Notes: a model not told the origin generated them from the letters alone. Counted from the first letter of the stretch, positions 44,656 to 55,068 are shown. The stretch: 64,000 nt of DNA from Lepus europaeus (GCF_033115175.1 NC_084833.1:52104716-52168715), one strand, 5' to 3'. Translations and numbers: made by a program.

Positions 44656-46335
44656 ATGGGATCTGGCCAATTCCAACGGTGGGACTCAAAATGCCCCCTG
44701 GCCTGCCTCCTAAAGAACTTGAAGCAACTGGGACTGGCCCAGGACGCCTAATCTTCTACTCCACCCAGGCATGGCCTAATTATGTACTTGACAACGGATC
44801 TAAGTGGCCCCCTGAGGGAACCTGTGATCACAATGTCCTCACCGACCTTGAGAATTTCTGCTGCAGGGAGAGAAAATGGTCAGAGGTCTCGTATGTCCAG
44901 GCTTTCTGGGACCTCCACTCCCGCCCTATTCTCCTCTCCTCCTGTTCCATGGCCCAGGTCTTGCTGGCCAGGACCACGGCCTCACCTCCTAAGGACACCT
45001 CTTCTGTGTTACTGCCAAACTCTCCACCCTCCACCTTTTCGGATCCTCCTGAGTTCCTGGGGACCCCACAGCTAGCCAGGAACCTCCCACCCCAATATGC
45101 ACATTCTTCCACCCCACCGCCATGTTCTGCCCCTCCCTCTGCCGCCATGTTCTGTTCTGCCCCCTGCCACCCTGCCATGTTCTGTTCTGCCCCCTGAAAT
45201 TGGTCCTTCATCTAACCCCACTTTCACCATAACCTGAGATGACCCCCTTTCCCCATTACCTATGACCAGCACCCAGGTGACATCGTTGTTGCCTGTAAGC
45301 ACACACATGCGGTCACATGACCAGAAGCCCCAACACCTCCTCCCACTTTGAGAAGTGGCTACGGCTGAGGGTATTGTGCGTGTCCATGTTCCGTTTGTGC
45401 TACAAGACCTAGCACAGATCAAGGAAAGACTAGGGTCCTTTTCAGAAAATTCAACTAGATTCACAAAAGAGTTTAGATACCTTTCTCTAACATATGACCT
45501 CACCTGAAAAGACCTTGATATTATCCTTTCCTCTCTCACTTCTGAGGAACTGGTACAGTTCCGAAAGGCTGCCCAAGATGAGGCTGACAAGGCCCGATTA
45601 ACTGATCCCACTCTCCCACCAGGAGCCCAGGCGGTGCCAGAGGCGGAGCCAGGATGGGGCTACCAGGAAGGACAGGTGGGAAGACAAAACATGGCCAATA
45701 TGATAAGATACTTACTGGCCAGCATGCATACTGTCTCCCACAAGGTGGTCAATTTTGATACACTTCGAGAGGTCACCCAGGACCCGGGAGAAAACCTGGC
45801 TCTTTTTCAAACAGGCTCACTGAGGCCCTAACTAAGTTTACCAAACCTGATCCTCATTCCCCATCAGGGCGGCAATTCTGGCCTCTCATTTCATTTCCCA
45901 GCCTGCCCCCGATATCAGAGAAAAACTAAAAAGGGTGGAGGATGGTCCAGAGACCCCCATTAGTGACCTTGCAAAGATAGCTTTCAAGGTCTAAACACTC
46001 GGGAAGAGGCAGCTGAGCAGGCACGACAGGCCAGGATGCAGAAAAAGGTTACCCTCCAGACTCGGGCCCTGATGGCAGCCCTAGGGCCGGTGGAGGGAAG
46101 AGTGGTCAAGAGCAACCAGCCCCCCTGGGCATGCTTCAAGTGTGGATGAGAGGGACACTGGGCTCAAGCATGCCCCAACCCTCGCACACCCACCCAGCCA
46201 TGCCCCACATGTGTCCAACAAGGCCACTGGAAAAGTGACTGCCCCAGGGGAGGCCTGACTCCTGCGCCTCTACGCGGAAGCCTGACTCCCCAAGAGGACT
46301 CCATGCTACAACTGCTGGGGATGGCCAAAGACTGA
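44656..46335 (+). pseudogene. gag: gag pseudogene (matrix, capsid, nucleocapsid)
   Basis: Gag forms the virion core. The start ATG at 44656 gives MGSGQ, whose Gly2 would be the myristoylation site. After 31 codons the frame ends in TAA and matrix continues in another frame with PEGTCDHNVL and KWSEVSYVQAFWDL. A proline-rich stretch follows with short repeats of Cys-Ser-Ala-Pro-like units around 45115-45197. Capsid is seen at about 45400-45830, including VTQDPGENLALF, a major-homology-region-like motif, with an in-frame TGA near 45508 and a frameshift near 45815. Two zinc knuckles of the C-x2-C-x4-H-x4-C type lie at 46132-46173, where an in-frame TGA (46147) interrupts the first, and at 46201-46242, intact. 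The frame ends at TGA 46333-46335, in phase with protease. Non-functional. Confidence 0.88.
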
Positions 46336-46641
46336 CAGAGCCCCGACTTGAGGACCCCTTTCACTCTTGCCGAGCCCAAGGTAACACTCCACGTAGTGGG
46401 TAAATCCACAGAATTCCTGGTGGATATGGATTCTGTCCTGCCGGCCTCTGCGCGTCCACTCCTGCCCTCTTCAATTTCTGTAATGGGGATCGATGGGTCT
46501 CCCTCCCCCCCTAGGTGCACACCAGACTTGCCTTGTCAATTGAAAGACCACCCATTCTCCCACTCCTTCCTGGTAATCCCTTCCTGCCTGGTCCCCCTAC
46601 TGGGACAGGACATCCTGTTCCAACTGGGCTCCAGTCTTTAG
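46336..46641 (+). pseudogene. pro: Retroviral protease pseudogene
   Basis: The aspartic protease would cleave the Gag and Gag-Pol precursors. It continues directly in the gag frame after TGA 46333, the arrangement that gammaretroviruses use for stop-codon readthrough. The flap and C-terminal signature LLGQDILFQLG are recognisable. The catalytic triad, normally Asp-Thr/Ser-Gly, reads Asp-Met-Asp at 46423-46431, so the enzyme would be inactive. The frame closes at TAG 46639. Confidence 0.85.
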
Positions 46642-46699
46642 ATTCTACTGCAACAACCTTCAGCTGCTCTCCTACTCCCTCTGATCGCTTCTCTAATCT

Positions 46700-47130
46700 C
46701 TCCCACCCCCTCCCCTGATTCATCAAACCCCCAGTGGCCGATCTCTCCCACGAAGGTCAACCCTCGGGTATGGGATTTGTCAACACCAGTGGTGGCAACC
46801 CACCACCAGCCAGCCCTTATTAAACTCTGGGAGGGCACTCTGTACCCTAACCAACCCCAATTCCCCATCTCTGAAACTCACAGACACGGCCTTAAACCCA
46901 TCATTGGCAGGCTCCTACAACAAAATCTCTTAATACCCACTAACTCCCCTTGTAACACGCCCATACTCCCAGTAAGAAAACCGTCGCGTGAGTATAGATT
47001 AGTCCAAGACCTCTGCCTGGTCAATGCCACAGTTATCCTTATCAACCTGGTGGTGCCTAATCCATATACGCTGCTACCACATGTTCTCCCCAAAACCTCC
47101 CACTTCGCGGTACGAGATGAGAGAACATCA
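46700..47130 (+). pseudogene. pol: Reverse transcriptase remnant (pol, truncated)
   Basis: Only the N-terminal fingers and start of the palm are left. ETHRHGLKPIIGRLLQQNLL, SPCNTPILPVRKP and REYRLVQDLCLVN are the familiar opening blocks of a gammaretroviral RT, and VVPNPYTLLPHVLP leads toward the first catalytic aspartate. The text then changes to envelope sequence near 47130. The polymerase active site, RNase H and integrase are missing altogether. Confidence 0.85.
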
Positions 47131-48455
47131 CCACAATTCCGATGTTCCTTCACCGGATTACCAGTAATCCAGGTAACTGTCTGCCGTGACTGCTTTGGCA
47201 AATCCCCTGGTTCAAAGGTCTGTATGACACCGACCAATCACTGGGGCTATAGTGATGGGGAGGGCACCAGGACTTTAATCGACGACAGGTTGCTAGGGTT
47301 AACGAGGTGCTCAAGGACCTGGGAGAAAACTTGTCACAAATAACCACTCAGTGGCGACCCTTGCCACCTCTCCCACAGAGACTCAACACACCTCGCCTCT
47401 CACGCCCTGACTGGCTTTCATATATCTCTTCTGTCTACCAGCTCCTCAGCTTTTCTGATAACTCTCTGGCTGATGGTTGTTGCATTTGTTCCACTCTGTT
47501 ACCTTCCTTTACAATTAACAAAGTCCCGACAAATTCTACTCCTGGGCCCACAAATGAGACAACTTTTCCCTTACTTACTAATCTTCCCCACCCAAAAAAC
47601 CTACACCAGTGCTTCAATCTAACTTAATCATTATCTCCTGACCCACTATCCCCCAACCCTTTTTTCAACTCCACACTCTGTAATTCCATGACCCCTACAA
47701 AGCCAGGAGATTGCTTAACTGGAGGTCACTTCCTCCAGTGTGGGAGCTCCCTAATCCGCTGTCTACCACCTAATGCAACTGACATCTGTATTCCTGTAAT
47801 TGTCCTCCCAGAGGTCTCCATGGTGCCCCAAAACCAGTCTCTCCCGATACCGTTGCTGCAAAACGCCCATGCTCAAAGGGACATAATTATCCTTCCCTTT
47901 CTGGCGGCACTAGGTGTTCTTACGGGAGTGGGGACAGGAGTAGCTAGCCTGGCATACGGTACTACCCAGATACAGCAACTGGCGAACACCTTAAATACGG
48001 AGCTACAAAATGTTGCAGCCTCCATTATGACACTGCAAGACCAGATTGACTCCCTGGCTGATGCAGCCCTTCAAAACAGCAGGGCAGTAGACCTCTTACT
48101 AGCAGAAAAAGGAAGAACATGCGTATTTCTGGGGGAACAGCGCTGCTTTTTTACTGACAAATCTGGAGTGGTCAGAAACATGGCACAACAACTTAAGGAA
48201 CACATTGCCAAACAACAACAGGAGTTCCAGGGACAACAAGGATGGAATCTATTTTCCTCTTTTCTCCCTTGGGTACTCCCAACCCTGGGGCCCATAATAA
48301 CTGTAGGGACAGTTGTAATGATTGCTCCTTGTGCTCTTAGGCTCATAAAAGATCGAATCCAGGAAGCCTCCAGAGTAGCGGTCAACCAGATGCTTCTCCA
48401 TCCATACATGCCTGTCCCTGTGGAGCCCCAAGATACCCCCAGTGGGCCCCTGTAG
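47131..48455 (+). pseudogene. env: env pseudogene (part of surface unit, complete transmembrane unit)
   Basis: The signal peptide and front of the surface subunit are deleted. From about 47150 surface-unit sequence is present, with a frameshift near 47250. From there one frame runs to 48455 with a single stop, TAA at 47625-47627. A CXXC motif (CCIC, 47478-47489) lies in the surface unit. In the open part from 47688 (255 codons) the cleavage region lacks a clear basic site, and a hydrophobic fusion-peptide-like stretch follows (LPFLAALGVLTGVGTGVASL, codons 69-88). The LQNSRAVDLLLAEKGRTC immunosuppressive-domain-like block comes next, then a CX6CC-type motif in which the first Cys of the pair is Arg (CGC, 48141-48143), and a membrane span (about 184-204). 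The protein as it stands is incomplete. Confidence 0.88.
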
Positions 48456-48518
48456 ACGACGTCCCAAATCAGCAGGAAGTAGCCAGAGAAACTCATCATT
48501 GCCCCTTTACCTATCATC

Positions 48519-48530
48519 AAAAGGTCAGGA
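48519..48530 (+). promoter_or_regulatory. Polypurine tract before the 3' LTR (weak)
   Basis: AAAAGGTCAGGA directly abuts the TG of the 3' LTR. It is short and interrupted by TC, perhaps through decay. Confidence 0.5.
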
Positions 48531-48855
48531 TGGTAGCTTTGGGATCCTCAAGGAGAGAAGGCCTACACTTCAGGGGATGGAGAGTCCCTACCCGCACTTC
48601 CGGGGATGAAAAGTCCTTGTCAAGGTCCCCTCGGGTGCTTAAAGGTCAACCAATGAGGATCAGACCTGCCTCAACCTTTAACCCCCACGCCCTGTATCTA
48701 TAAAAGGAGCCCTCCCAACCTCTGATGCGCGACTTCCCGGGCCCCCGCTCTGTTGGGACTGGGGAACCTCGCCCAGGAGTGGAATCCCAATAAAAGCTTG
48801 TGAATTAATCGATCCGTCTGCCTGGGAAGATTTGCTATGCACTGGACACCTTCCA
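48531..48855 (+). repeat. Provirus 3' LTR
   Basis: 325 bp, TGGTAG...TTCCA, collinear with the 5' LTR. TATA box at 48699 and AATAAA at 48789. Confidence 0.93.
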
Positions 48856-50857
48856 GTCCCATTGCCCTCACTCTACAATGTCAGAGATTCACTCTACAAA
48901 TACAGAGATTCAGTTGCGTGACTACAGGTCACACAAAACTATCCAGGGAGCCCCAAACTAATGAGGGGTCCACCTGACTCTGAAGTCTGGATCCTGAATT
49001 CTAGTCCCTACCATCCTGCATGGGCAGGATCCACCATCCCTTGATTAACTGTCCAGAACAGGAAAGTCAGCGATTCCGTGCCATGTGGCCTTCAGAATGG
49101 AATTGCCAAAGGAACAAAGTGTGTTTTAGGTGTAAACAATCCAGACCAGCCTCTCTGGGGAAGCAGGGTCACGGTCTGCCATTCCTTCTCAGTGTGTCCC
49201 GAACAGAACAACAGTTGTGAAAACAAGGGAGCCAGGCCAAGGATGTGCTAGGGCAGAAGGTGTGTAAGTGGCAGCTCCAGTACTCCCAGAGCCAAATCCA
49301 GCATCTCCCCTGGCCCAGGCTGTGGAGAGGGAGCACTTCCAAGTCACAAACACTCTAAAGGCACAAGGTGCACCCTCCACCCTGACTAAGGGGACACATA
49401 AATGCCTCCAGCCCTGGTGAGAGGCGCTGGCAGGTACCCAGAGCGCATTTCTGCATGCAGTCCACACGCCTCCTTCCCACACAGGAACGCATTCTGCAAC
49501 AGGTGGAAAAAAGTAGAGTGGAGCATCATGGGTCCACAGCCAAGCTCCGCCCTGTCCCGGCTGGGGGCTTGGTAGGGGTGTTTCTCTCACTACAGCCCTG
49601 GGAAAGTCCCATTAGTCAGGTGAGGAACTTGGTCCTTGAGAGAGCAACAGGGCAAATGGCACAAATGAGTTTTATGTGTAGGTCTGTGGATTCCTGACCC
49701 AAGGCTCTTTCCACAAGGGCATCTGGTTCCACAATCTCTGGGCCATGGAGAACAGAAAACAAAGTATCTTTGCTGCTTCTACTGGCTAGTGGAACACAAC
49801 CAACCAAACTCAACCATCAGCCACCTTGACAAATCAAGTCGAAAGACAAAGCTGCCCCCAGCCAACCAGCGGGCCCTCCCTGGCCCACCCACAGCCCATC
49901 AGTAGACACACCTGTGGCTGCATGGGGTCGCATCTTCCTTGAGGAATCCCCTGGCATCCTCTCAACAGTGCCTGGTTCAGCACAGACTGGTTGTGGCAAG
50001 GCTCCAGCCTTGGAAGATGCAGCTTCTCTCGGGGATACACAGTCCTACAAAGAATTCAGGATTGCAGGAATCTGGAAAAGGGATTGAGGTAATCTGGGTG
50101 TCCCCGAGGAAAATCGCAGTAGGGCATAGACTGGCTGAAAACAGTGCACAAGGCCTCTAGGAGTGAGAAGCCTTCTGTTCTGAGATACAGAATCCCAGTT
50201 TGCTCGCTTTACCTGCTGGGGGACTGGGCCGCTGGTGAGCACCCACGATGCTGCCCTCCAGGGTGCACCTCCTCTCCAGCTGCCCTGCCTGGCCTCGTTT
50301 TCTAGGTGCAGCTGGAGCTTTGCTTTGCAGTTGTTGGCTGCAGAGTTCAAAGGTGGCCATTTACTGCTCATTCACCTGGCCAGGCCATGGGGATGTCATT
50401 GCACGCAAGACAGAACAGGAGTCCCTGCCCTCTCAGGGTTGGTGGAGAGACTTGAGGTTGGGAGGCAGGTGCACCAAGCTCTACTCCCAGCTCCGGCATG
50501 TATAATCCAGTGTTCTCACTCGGCCCTAAACTCGCTGAACCTCCAGTCCCTGAGATGTGAGATGTGTGTCATGACACCTCCCTCTTGTGATTCAAGAGAG
50601 TGGAAGGATTTACCCAAATGACAGGAAAGTGCTTGGTTAACCATGAAGAAAGATCATATTGATCTTAGTTATCACTCATAATGATGAAGCTATTATTACC
50701 ACTGGGCACTTTTCCAGGCAGGATGTTTTCTGTGCCTGACCTGAAGATTGTGCCAGGGATCTGGGTATAATTTACACAGCAAGCTAACAAGATTACCAAC
50801 TAGTCTGATATAATTCATAGCCTATGCAATTTCAGTGTTTTAGAATGCATGTGGGTA
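48856..50857. other. Intergenic, nothing recognised
   Basis: About 2 kb of mixed composition with opposite-strand chance frames up to 133 codons. I recognise no gene. Confidence 0.45.
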
Positions 50858-50890
50858 ATCACTTCTTGGCATTTTGGCTGAGATGGAGTG
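50858..50890 (+). pseudogene. U2 snRNA 5'-end-like fragment (33 nt)
   Basis: The stretch matches the first 33 nt of U2 snRNA at about 27 positions, including the CTTCT, TTTTGGCT and AGAT blocks of the 5' domain. Nothing of the rest of U2 follows. It could be a truncated retrocopy or a chance match. Confidence 0.4.
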
Positions 50891-51950
50891 ATTGAGTGTG
50901 GAATACACACAGGGTTGTATAGCCATCATTAAATCTAATTTTAGAACACCTTCATCTCCCTTAAAACAAACCCCAAACCATTAACAGTCACTTCCTATTC
51001 TTTCCCATCAACCCTCTCTCCCCACCACAAGCAACCACAATCTTTTAGTCTCTCTAGATGTGCCTGTTGGGGGATATTTCACATACATGCAAACGTGATG
51101 TGGTCTTTTGTGTCTGGCTCTCGGCATGTTTTCAAGGTTCCCCATGCTGCAGCATGTATCATTCCTTCATATCTTTGCCTTGCTGACTAAGTTTCCATAG
51201 TATAGATGAACACATTTTACTTATGCAGTCATCAGCTGACAGCCATTGGGATATTCCCTCTCTTGGGCCACTGTGAAAGATGCTGCCCGTGAACTCGTGT
51301 ATGTAAGTTTCTGAATGGATATACACTTTTGCTCCTCTTGAGTAGATACGGGGCATGGGTTTGGTGAGCCCCGTGACAGCTATGTGGATCCCACGTCAGT
51401 GCAGCCGCACCATGCACCCTTGGCAGAGCACGGAGGTTCCAGTTTTCCATGTGCTTTGCCAATACTCGCTGTTGTCTTTTTTTGATGATAGTTGCCTTAG
51501 TGGTGTGTGAAGTGGTTTTCATTTGCATCTTTCTAATGACTAATGATACTGAATATCTTTTTTTTTGTGCTCATTGGACATTTGTATACCTTCTTTGGAA
51601 AAAAAAAAAGCTCAAATCTTCTGCCCATTTTTAAACAGAGTCGTTTCTATTAACATGAGTTGTAAAAGTTCCCCATGTATTTGGAATACAAGTTCTTTAT
51701 CAGGTATATATATGATGTACAAACATTTTCTCCCATTTTTTGAGTTGTCTTTTTACTTTCGTATTGATATTGTTTGGTATTGCACAGGAGCTTTAATGTT
51801 GCATGAAGTCAATTTATCTATATTTTCTTACATAATTTGTGCTTTTGACAACATATGTAATGCTTACTTCTTAAATGGGCTCTGGCTTTTGAAATGTGTC
51901 CATTATTTAAACAAATGTTGATATCAAATATATGGCTTTACTTCCAAATT
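50891..51950 (-). repeat. Old L1 (L1M-type) fragment, antisense
   Basis: Plus-strand phrases such as CCCCATGCTGCAGCATGTATC, CACTGTGAAAGATGCTGCC, GTGTGTGAAGTGGTTTTCATTTGCAT and ACAAACATTTTCTCCCATTTTTTGAGTTGTC are the reverse complement of the end of an old L1 ORF2. The frame is destroyed. Confidence 0.7.
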
Positions 51951-52140
51951 AGGAGAAAAAAAACACTGAGTCATCACTATAAATCTTAAACAAGTCAGAC
52001 AAAATTAAATAAGCCTAATAGAAAGCTCCCTGCTCCGAAAACAAATGTGGAACATGTGGCGTTTGCATGCCGGACCAGATGGGGTTGAGATGGGCCACGT
52101 GACAGCCTTACTGCCTTCATCACGTCTAGCATAAAATACA

Positions 52141-52277
52141 AGGGGACTTCAAAAAATTCATGGAAAAGTTGAACTCAAAGATAAGCATACACTTTTGTGC
52201 AAGACAAAATTGAAATCCTCACAGATTTTTTTTCATACCTTGTTTTCAGAACTTTCCATAAAGTTCCTGAAGACTCC
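52141..52277. mobile_element. Short non-autonomous DNA element with terminal inverted repeats
   Basis: The left end GGGGACTTCAAAAAATTCATGG is answered at the right end by an imperfect inverted copy (CATAAAGTTCCTGAAGACTCC). There is no coding capacity. Related copies are at 55069, 10760 and 4853. Confidence 0.65.
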
Positions 52278-52536
52278 TCATATGTATGGCTTTCAAAAAT
52301 TGGTTGGTTCCATTTTCCACAACCTGTTTGAAGCAGCCTCATACTTGCAGGGAGGGCTGGCTGTAAGGGTGGGTGAAGATAATAGGAGGCTGGGACGTGG
52401 AGGGGTGAAGCGAGCCTGTTACTGATCCTGTACTCCCTTTTGGGGGTCAAGCAAGTTGGGACAGGATTCCTGGGCCACCTTTTCTCACTCTCTTTGCCCT
52501 CCTTTCCACCTAGAATGGTGGATGATGGAGCTCTTC
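52278..52536. other. Intergenic, nothing recognised
   Basis: No nameable feature. Confidence 0.35.
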
Positions 52537-52900
52537 AAGAAGTTAGACATGAGCGCCATTGCTGTGGCATAGTAGATAAAGCCCTGCCTGCAATGCCGGC
52601 ATCCCATATGGGCGCTGGTTCTAGTCCCAGCTGCTCCACTTCTGATCCAGCTCTCTGCTATGGCCTGAGAAAGCAGTAGAAGATGGCCCAAGTCCTTGGG
52701 CCCCTGCACCCATGTGGGAGACCCAGAAGAGGCTCCTGGCTCCTGGCTTCGGATTGGCACAGCTCCGGCATTGCAACTATCTGGGGAGTAAACCAGTGGA
52801 TGGAAGACCTCTCCCTATCTCTCTGCCTCTCCTTCTCTCTCTGTGTAACTCTTTCAAATAAATAACAAGTCTTAAAAAAAAAAAAAAGAAGTTAGACATG
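52537..52900 (+). mobile_element. CSINE, sense, with perfect 15-bp target duplication
   Basis: AAGAAGTTAGACATG occurs at 52537-52551 and 52886-52900. Between them lies a near-consensus CSINE (GCATCCCATATGGGCGCTGG, GCTATGGCCTGAGAAAGCAGTAG, CTCTCTGCCTCTCCTTCTCTC, AAATAAATAAC and an A-run). A recent insertion. Confidence 0.95.
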
Positions 52901-53268
52901 GCATCAGGGTCTTTGCACATGCTGCTCCCTCTGCAGTGCTCCCCATCCCCAGGCCTTTACCCTGACAGCTCCCACACCTCCTTTATCTCCTCCCTCACCC
53001 ATCAGTTCCTCCAGGAAACCTTCCCCCATGTCCACACCTCAACCTCATTAAATCAAGTAAACCTGAATACATTTTCCTGGCTCCCTATGCTTTCCCTTCA
53101 TATTTTCTAATTATATATTTGTGTGACTATTTCACTATGTCTTTTTCAATAGACTGCAAACTCCATTGCTTTGCTCACAACTGCATGCTTATCCCAAAGC
53201 CTGACACAAAGTAGATACACAAGAATTATTTGTGCAGATGAATGATGAACGGATGAATGATCACAGGG
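52901..53268 (+). repeat. L2 3' end, sense
   Basis: GGGTCTTTGCACATGCTGCTCCC, CCTCCAGGAAACCTTCCCCC, AGACTGCAAACTCC and GCCTGACACAAAGTAGATACACAAGAATTATTTGTGCAGATGAATGATG are L2 ORF2-end and 3'-UTR phrases in order. The CSINE at 52552 lies immediately upstream. Confidence 0.75.
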
Positions 53269-53349
53269 TCTGGACCTCTCTCCAGAATGAGCCCTTTGTT
53301 TTCAGAGTAACAAAAACATCATTCCTCAGTAGCCAGAAAGTAAAAACGT

Positions 53350-53660
53350 GGCAGCTGACATTGCAGCGCAAAGGGCTAAGCTGCCACCTGCGAGGCCAGC
53401 ATCCCACATGGGTGCCTGTTCGTTTCCCAGCTGCTTCACCCCTGATCCAGAGCCCTGCTAATTATCCTGAGAAAGCAGCAGAAGATGGCCCCTGGTTTCA
53501 GCCTGGCTCCTGGTTTCAGCCTGGCCCAGCCCAGGATATTGTGGCCATTTGGGGAGTGAACCTGCTGATGGAAGAGCTCTCTCTGTGTGTGTCTGTCCCT
53601 CTCTGGAACTCTGCCTTTAAAATAAATAGTCTTTTTTTTAAAAAAAAAAAAAAAAAGAAA
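53350..53660 (+). mobile_element. CSINE, sense, with a small internal duplication
   Basis: GACATTGCAGCGCAAAGGGCTAAGC head, ATCCCACATGGGTGCC, CATTTGGGGAGTGAACCTGC and a TTTAAAATAAATAGTC tail. The phrase CTGGTTTCAGCCTGGC is present twice in tandem near 53490-53525. A T-run then an A-run close it. Confidence 0.85.
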
Positions 53661-54689
53661 AAAGCCTCCTTTCTGTCTGTAAGGTGGCTTTGGCAGCACA
53701 GGAGCACCTGTGCCGTGGGACCTAACAGGACCTCAGGACAGGTGGGGCGGGGGGGCAGAGGCAGCATGAGGAGTGGAGCTGCTCATGACGTCAGTGTTTG
53801 TGGAGAAGAGGGTGGAAGGCAGAGAGGTGCTGGCAGCCAAGTGTTCCTGGGGAAGCTGAACTTCCAGGGAGGAGCAGGTAGACAGCAGGTGCCTCGCTCC
53901 CTGCATGGGGTAAGTAACTTGGCCTTCCGCAGACCCTCGGCCAAATCAGCCACAACACCACCCTGACAAGGGCACCGCCTAAAGATGCACCGGTGGGCTT
54001 TACCAGTCTAGGCATCCGGCACTGTCTCTTACCAGAGACAGACACTGAGTCTCAGATGGCAAAATAAATGGGCATGCTTCCGTCTGCATAGCTAGGTGCG
54101 AGCTCCAGGAGCAGCGAAGTGGGTGATACTGGGTGGGGGGAGTGAGAGAAGGAAAGGAAGGCAGTGTGGAGCAGGCAAGGTCAGGCCTGGGGGTGTTCTA
54201 AGTGGCACGGGAAGTGGGTTGGGTTTGGCAAAGACAGATCTCTTGGGAGCACCAAAGGAAATCGACGAGCCTTCTCCCTGTCCTTCTCGGCTCCTATCCC
54301 AGCCTTGGGGACAGACAGCGAGCCCTTCGTGGGTCAGCCATCTCCCAGCTCACCGCCCTCTCTCCAGACTCCTCCATTCCCAGGGCTTGGGCTTTCGATT
54401 TCATCGGGAGAGGAAGCACAAGAGTCAAGGTTTCAGTTGCTGCTGCTGTAATCAGTGACAATTCGATCCACGCTGCTAATAAACGTCACGCTTGCATGTG
54501 TCTGTGAAATGAGGCTCCAGCAAGTTGATTCATACCAGGTGTCCATCTTCATGCCTTCACTGAGCTAGCAATCTGCTCTCCACATCTAAGCTCAGCACCC
54601 CAGTGGGTCTCCAGGGGTGTCCACCCGCACACCAGCCTTTGCGGGGCCAGGGGACGGCGGTGTAGTCGTAGAAAGAGGCTGGGCAGGAT
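53661..54689. other. GC-richer intergenic, nothing recognised
   Basis: Chance frames on both strands. No domain or RNA gene recognised. Confidence 0.4.
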
Positions 54690-54805
54690 TGTCTGGAGAC
54701 CGGGGCTGGAGTGTCCAGCTCATCTCTTGAGTGATTGGACGAACCATTTAACCTCTCTGAATGCATTTTCTCATCTCTAAAACCAGAATACAGCCATTGC
54801 CACTG
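54690..54805 (+). repeat. MIR fragment, sense
   Basis: GTCTGGAGACCGGGGCTGGAGTG, GTGATTGGACGAACCATTTAACCTCTCTGAATGCATTTTCTCATCTCTAAAACC is MIR core text with moderate decay. Confidence 0.65.
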
Positions 54806-55068
54806 AACAGCGGACACGCGATCTGAGAAATGCATGGTTAAGTCATTTCCTGTCTGTGCAAACCTCACAGTGTACGTCCACAAACCTCCATGGGATAAGC
54901 CCACAAGTCCATGTGGCCTCCTGATGCATCTGAGATGAGAGGCTGCTGTCTAGTAGCACAGAGTCCTGCTTTCCATAAGCAGAAGCAGCGTACCTAAAAT
55001 AATGACAAATGTACAGTACACTCAGTGCATCCACCACAGTTGTTTTTTAATGATCATTACGTATCATG
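54806..55068. other. Intergenic, nothing recognised
   Basis: No nameable feature. Confidence 0.35.

Larger units (their letters stand above)
43954..48855 (+). mobile_element. Class I (gammaretrovirus-like, ERV-F-type) provirus, defective
   Basis: About 4.9 kb from LTR to LTR: 5' LTR, a tRNA-Phe-like primer-binding site, splice donor, gag, protease, a reverse transcriptase remnant, env and 3' LTR. Gag and protease share one frame across a stop codon and nucleocapsid has two zinc knuckles, both class I traits. The rest of pol and the front of env are deleted, and several stops and frameshifts remain elsewhere, so it cannot produce virus. LTR-LTR difference, counted by eye, is about 24 substitutions and one 2-bp indel in about 323 bp (roughly 7.5%), indicating an old integration. 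Confidence 0.92.

Noticed and set aside
45072-45611. 179-codon minus-strand frame across gag
   Set aside because: Antisense of the proline-rich and capsid parts of the gag pseudogene.
47688-48455. A functional syncytin-like envelope gene
   Set aside because: The surface unit is incomplete, a stop lies upstream, no signal peptide is present and a motif cysteine is lost. It is also truncated, so I do not equate it with the known rabbit syncytin.
43954-48855. An infectious or recently acquired provirus
   Set aside because: LTRs differ by about 7.5%, most of pol is missing and gag, pro and env carry inactivating changes.
53232-53966. 244-codon open frame
   Set aside because: It runs through a CSINE and its A-run (a poly-Lys stretch in the middle), so it is not a gene.
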